Positions 8,044 to 12,184 of a stretch of DNA of 12,184 bases are shown in pieces; position 1 is the first letter of the stretch, and every line of letters begins with the position of its first letter. Under the pieces are notes generated by a model. That model saw nothing but the letters and a program-made list of their open reading frames with translations. It was not told where the DNA came from and made no database searches. A program made the position numbers and the translations under genes. Source of the DNA: Alectoria sarmentosa. Lineage: Eukaryota; Ascomycota; Lecanoromycetes; Lecanorales; Parmeliaceae. The stretch lies in assembly GCA_009733775.1 (NCBI GenBank), contig WOGZ01000608.1, positions 1 to 12,184 of the forward strand. Reading direction: 5' to 3'.

Positions 8044-9327
8044 ATGAAAAAAATAAATCATATTCAAAATCTTTTAAATAAAATTAAATCACGTCGTATT
8101 TCAATTATATTTGAAAATTTTAAAGATTTTTTTGAGCATTATAAGTTAAATTTATGATATATCTCTATTAATAAACAATTATTACATTAAACGAAAGTTA
8201 CATTTACGAAGTTTTTTGATATGTTGAATCAACTTCGTTTTAAATAAGACGACTTTCGCGAGTTTTCATCTCATTTTCATAAGATTATTATCGATAAAGA
8301 TGAGGTTATGAAGTTTTTATATCAATCGAAACAAATAACTCAACAATCGAATAACATCGTTTATAATTAATAAAAGCAAATAACACAATTACAATAAAAG
8401 ATCAATATAATAAAGTTTCAATTATTAAAAAAAAATTCAAAAAAGGATTTAAAAAACGAACTTTTTTATAATAAATTTAAAAATCGATTCGTATCGAAGA
8501 AGAACAAGTTTTTCAAATTATTTAATTCTTTTATTTTTATAAATGAAAAGAGTCTTATATAAAACGATTAATTTTTTAAAATGAATCACAAATTCATTAT
8601 CAATTATAATTGATATTTTATTGTTGAATTTAAGTTAATCTATGTTATTTTTAAATTAAAAGAAAAAGCTTTAAAATAAATTATAAAACGTCGATTGAGA
8701 AATTATTCAAACTTATATTAATTTTATAAAGAGATAATGAATGATTTAATCGATATTTATAAAAACTTTGATTGATAAAATAATGTTAAATGACAATATA
8801 ACTCTCTTTAGCAAGATATTATATTTTTTATAAAGTTTTACGTCGACTTTATTTGATTTAATTAAATTATCGATAAAGATAAAGATAATATAATATAACA
8901 TTTACGTTTAAAGATTCATAAAGGTTTACGAAAGAATTGAGACGCATATGAAGGTTTCAGCGAGTTAACATCTATTAAAAAATATTTATGAAAATTGAAT
9001 AACATTTAGCGTGTTAAATACGAAGAAAAGTTTAAAACATTCACATTTAAAATTGCATTTTTAATAAGAAAATCAATTATCTCAACAACAACGAGAATCA
9101 TTCGCATTATAATAACATTTATAAAATTTATTACATCGATTTCATTTATCAAAATTAAGATCGAAGTTGATATTAAAAAGTTTATATATTATAATTGCAA
9201 TCAAGTTGAATATATCAAGCGTGATTGTTTTTAATCGAATAAAAAAATTATTCGAGTGCATATTATAAGAATAAATAATAACGATAATGATTTGAAAAAC
9301 TCTTCGAATAACTCGAGAAAAAATTAA
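8044..9327 (+). pseudogene. gag: gag of element C (decayed)
   Basis: The ATG at 8044 opens a frame that can be followed without frameshift for about 427 codons, broken by many stops at Gln or Trp positions. The N-terminal third includes Gln-rich helices (about 8330-8430). A gag/capsid-like region runs from about 8660 to 9030, with a stretch near 8923-8990 (GLRKN, DAYEGFSELTSIKKYL). The tail is Thr/Ile-rich, and Ile here probably replaces Thr by C-to-T. The zinc knuckle at 9187-9228 reads Tyr-x2-Cys-x4-Tyr-x4-Cys, so the first Cys and the His have become Tyr. The frame ends at TAA 9325-9327, immediately after an AAAAAAT heptamer. The protein would form the particle shell and bind RNA. Confidence 0.8.
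9318..9327 (+). promoter_or_regulatory. Candidate -1 frameshift site of element C (A AAA AAT then TAA)
   Basis: The heptamer is in gag phase (AAA 9319-9321, AAT 9322-9324) and the gag stop TAA follows directly. The -1 frame is open from the heptamer for about 35 codons and leads into the protease. It matches the X XXY YYZ rule, although A AAA AAC is the better known form. Confidence 0.55.
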
Positions 9328-12184
9328 TCTCTTTTAAAATCACGACAAAAGATAATATAAACGTGTGTTTAATAAATATTTTAAATGATTTTTTAACACG
9401 ACGTCTCTTTCGAGTGACAATTACGTTATTATTATAAAATCGATAAATAACATTTTCGAATTTTTTTATAAATTGCGAATGCATCGAGACTTATATCGTT
9501 ATTAATGAAATTATTATATTTGAAATATATAAACGTTTATAAATCGAGCCTTATTTTCTTTTCAAGTTAAAATCATTATGAGATTATAATGAACGATTGT
9601 TTAAACAATCTATCACTTATTGTCTTTTATTTATTTTAAATATATACGATTATAAAAAAGAATCTTATCTTATTTTTATCGTTTTATTAAAATAACACGA
9701 TTTGATTCTCGAAAAGTTATAAATGAATAAGTATAAAATCATATTCGATATGTTAAAAAATAAAATGTTATTTATATTTAAACGATATGAATATAATGAC
9801 AATAAGATATTAGCATTTAAGAATTTATCGTTTTTATCAAAAATATCATTTATTATCATTATACGACTTTTTAAATCTATTATTAAAAATGAATCGAATG
9901 AAAATAATTTCGATATGAATTATTTCAAAGACATCTCAAATAGAAAAAGGTCGATATCGACACTTAAAACATTTAAAGAAAAAATGATTAAAAAATCTGA
10001 TTTCATCGATATTATTAAAATTAACGTATTGATTTATTATTATTTGATTCAAAATAAAGAGAACAAGCTCTTTTCTTTAACAATGAATAAAATTTACGAT
10101 ATTCTCAATAAACTTTTCAAAGTTATATCACAATTGTAATAAGATAATCGCATATCGATTAATAAATCATATTTATACGACTTCGAAATCAAATACAAAA
10201 AATGTTGTGAATCATATATATTAAAGAATGCTCAAATCAATAATGCTGAGACTCTTATTTCTCAAAAGATTTTTAACAAATTTCTTATAAATTATCATGA
10301 TTACGTAAATGTTTTTGATAGATTATAAGCGGATATACTACTTTCACATCGTTTTTATAATCACAAATTGAAATTCGCTGAGAAAATAAACAAAAATGCA
10401 TTATTTAAAAATCGAATTTATTCATTATTAGATTACAAATTCGAATAAGTCAAAAAGTATTTAAACGAACATTTAAAAAAAGAATTTATCGTATTTAATT
10501 ATGCTTTATTCGTTTTATTTATTTTATTTGTTGAGAAATCAAATAAAGATTTACGATTTTATGTGAATTATCGAAAATTGAACGCTATTATCAAAAGAAA
10601 TCGATATTTTATTTTATTAATAAATGAGATTTTAATAAAAATATAAGATTATAAATATTTTATACGACTTAACATTATCGCTGCTTTTAATAAGTTTCGA
10701 ATATATTTAAATAACGAGAACTTTATTACATTTATCATATTTTTTAAAATATATAAATATCGAATGCTCTTATTTGAATTAATAAATAATTCTATTATTT
10801 ATTAACAATACATGAACGACATTTTTTTCGAGTATTTAAATGACTTTTATTAAGCATATTTGAACGATATTTTTATTTACAATAAGATTAAAAAGAAATA
10901 CGTTTAACATATTCGATTGATTCTTTAAAAGCTACGAAAGATCGATTTATAAATGAATATTCTTAAATGCGAATTTCATATATAAGAGATCAAATTTTTA
11001 GATTTTCTTATATTTATCGATAAATTATGAATGAATTCGATTAAGATATAAATCGTCGTCGATTAAACACAACCTACGAATCTGAAACAAATATAAATCT
11101 TTATCGACTTTTGTAATTTTTATAAAAGGTTCATAAAAGACTTTTCGAAGATAATCAAATCGATGATTCGTTTTATAAAAAAAGATGTCATTTATGAATG
11201 ATCATTCGCCTATCAAGAAGTTTTTATTTAATTGAAAATCAACGTTATATAAATTTCTACTTTGCGACATTTCGATAGATTCAAAAAAATAATTCTGAAA
11301 ATGAATTCTTTCGATTATGTTAACGGGGAAGTATTATCACAATATAATAATGAGAAAATATTATATTCAATAATCTTTTATAATAAAAACCTAACTTCGA
11401 TCGAATGCAATTATTAAATTTACGATAAAAAATTACTCGTCATTATTCGATGTTTAAAACATTAACGATCTAAATTAAAATATATCAACATTTCGATCAA
11501 AATATTTATGAATTATAAAGGTTTTATATATTTTGTTAAAAAACGTAATTTGAATCGTTATCAAATTAAATATTTCGATATATTATTCGAATATAACATC
11601 AAAATCATTTATTATTCGAGATCACAAAATCTTAAAATTAATATTCTCACTCGAATGATTGAATGCAAACTTATCAATTTTATAAATAAACGACTCAGAC
11701 AATAATATCAAATCATTTTTATATCAAATTATTTAAATTTCAATAATATCGAATTCGAGATTAATGCTATTAATAACTCTCTTTTTTATAAAATATTCGA
11801 AACGAATAAGATCGATAACGAATGCAATGAAATACGCGAGACAATTATTAATGATAAAGAGAAATTAAGAAATATCACATTCAATAAATATATTATCGCG
11901 AACGATATTCTCTATCACAAAGATCGCTTATAAATATTTAAATCAATATACATTATTATTATTCAAGAAATACACGATCAATTTATATATAATTATTCAA
12001 AAATCGCTTATACATATAAATTACTTAAGCGAAAATATTATTAAAGAAATATGAGAATAATAATCGTCACATATATCAATAATTATTACATTTATAAAAG
12101 AATCAAAGCTCTCAAACATCGTGAATATGATTTATTATAATCATTTTCAATTTTATAAAAACGTTAATAAAACATTTTTATAAA
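9324..12184 (+). pseudogene. pol: pol of element C: protease, reverse transcriptase, RNase H, start of integrase (decayed)
   Basis: One frame runs through to the end of the window. Protease: active site Asn-Cys-Glu (9471-9479) for Asp-Cys-Gly, and a second box Ile-Leu-Glu-Lys-Leu-stop (9705-9722) where the stop replaces Trp. The 138 codons 9723-10139 are open by chance; this is the protease-RT linker, not a separate gene. Reverse transcriptase: VNYRKLN (from 10563) and YLND (10857-10868) for YLDD, with Asp to Asn. Connection: FCNFYKRFIKDFSK from 11109. RNase H: Asn at 11304, Lys for Glu in IYDKKL, and MNYK (11508-11519) for TDHK, all RIP-type. The 65 codons 11508-11705 are open. Integrase zinc finger: His 11973, Tyr 11994 for His, Tyr 12084 and 12093 for the two Cys. 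The integrase core lies outside. Confidence 0.85.

Larger units (their letters stand above)
7205..12184 (+). mobile_element. Element C: Ty3/gypsy LTR retrotransposon, 5' part, runs off the window
   Basis: This is the most complete of the three: candidate 5' LTR, leader, gag, protease, reverse transcriptase, RNase H and the zinc-binding part of integrase, in the order typical of Ty3/gypsy (integrase after RNase H, not before RT as in Ty1/copia). From 9324 to the end no frameshift is needed, only stops and substitutions of RIP type. The catalytic core of integrase and the 3' LTR must lie beyond 12184. The left end is tentative. Confidence 0.8.

Noticed and set aside
9263..9859. Two - strand open frames (9263-9484 and 9665-9859)
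   Set aside because: Both are antisense to the gag/pol junction and protease of element C, which are identified on the + strand by the zinc knuckle and the protease boxes.
1..12184. CRISPR array, prokaryotic operon or mitochondrial DNA
   Set aside because: There are no regularly spaced repeats, no ribosome binding sites with intact frames and no rRNA, tRNA or respiratory genes. The retroelement content and RIP pattern point to a fungal nuclear repeat block.

Overview
The window looks like an AT-rich, gene-free block of a filamentous ascomycete (Pezizomycotina) genome. I see no intact cellular gene. It holds remnants of three Ty3/gypsy (Metaviridae-type) LTR retrotransposons, all on the + strand, here called A, B and C. 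Almost every lost catalytic or zinc-binding residue can be explained by C-to-T or G-to-A changes (Asp to Asn, His or Cys to Tyr, Gly to Glu/Lys, Trp or Gln to stop). That is the footprint of repeat-induced point mutation (RIP). The organism call is inference from this pattern and from the retroelement families.

Layout. 1-1562 is very AT-rich with no recognisable gene and probably includes the 5' end of element A. 1563-2350 is the N-terminal part of the A gag. 2351-6024 is element B, inserted into the A gag and flanked by the 5-bp duplication TTTAC (2346-2350 and 6025-6029). B has a 5' LTR (2351-2676), a leader with a 30-bp tandem repeat, gag (2906-4534), protease plus the start of reverse transcriptase (to 5746), a large internal deletion, a polypurine tract (5868-5879) and a short 3' LTR (5880-6024). 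6025-7204 is the rest of A: gag tail with zinc knuckle, protease, and the linker to reverse transcriptase. Element C starts near 7205 and runs off the window. It has a candidate 5' LTR, a leader, gag (8044-9327), then protease, reverse transcriptase, RNase H and the first part of integrase.

Order of events: A arrived first and B inserted into its gag. C probably inserted later, into the start of A's reverse transcriptase, but that needs sequence beyond the window. RIP then hit most of the block. The last ~260 bp of B (about 5765-6024) escaped it almost completely.

The most interesting observation is that in all three elements pol lies in the -1 frame relative to gag. In each, an A-rich heptamer (A AAA AAT in A and C, G AAA AAC in B) sits in the gag frame at or just before the gag stop, where the pol frame opens. 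This suggests a shared programmed -1 ribosomal frameshift site, still legible in dead copies.
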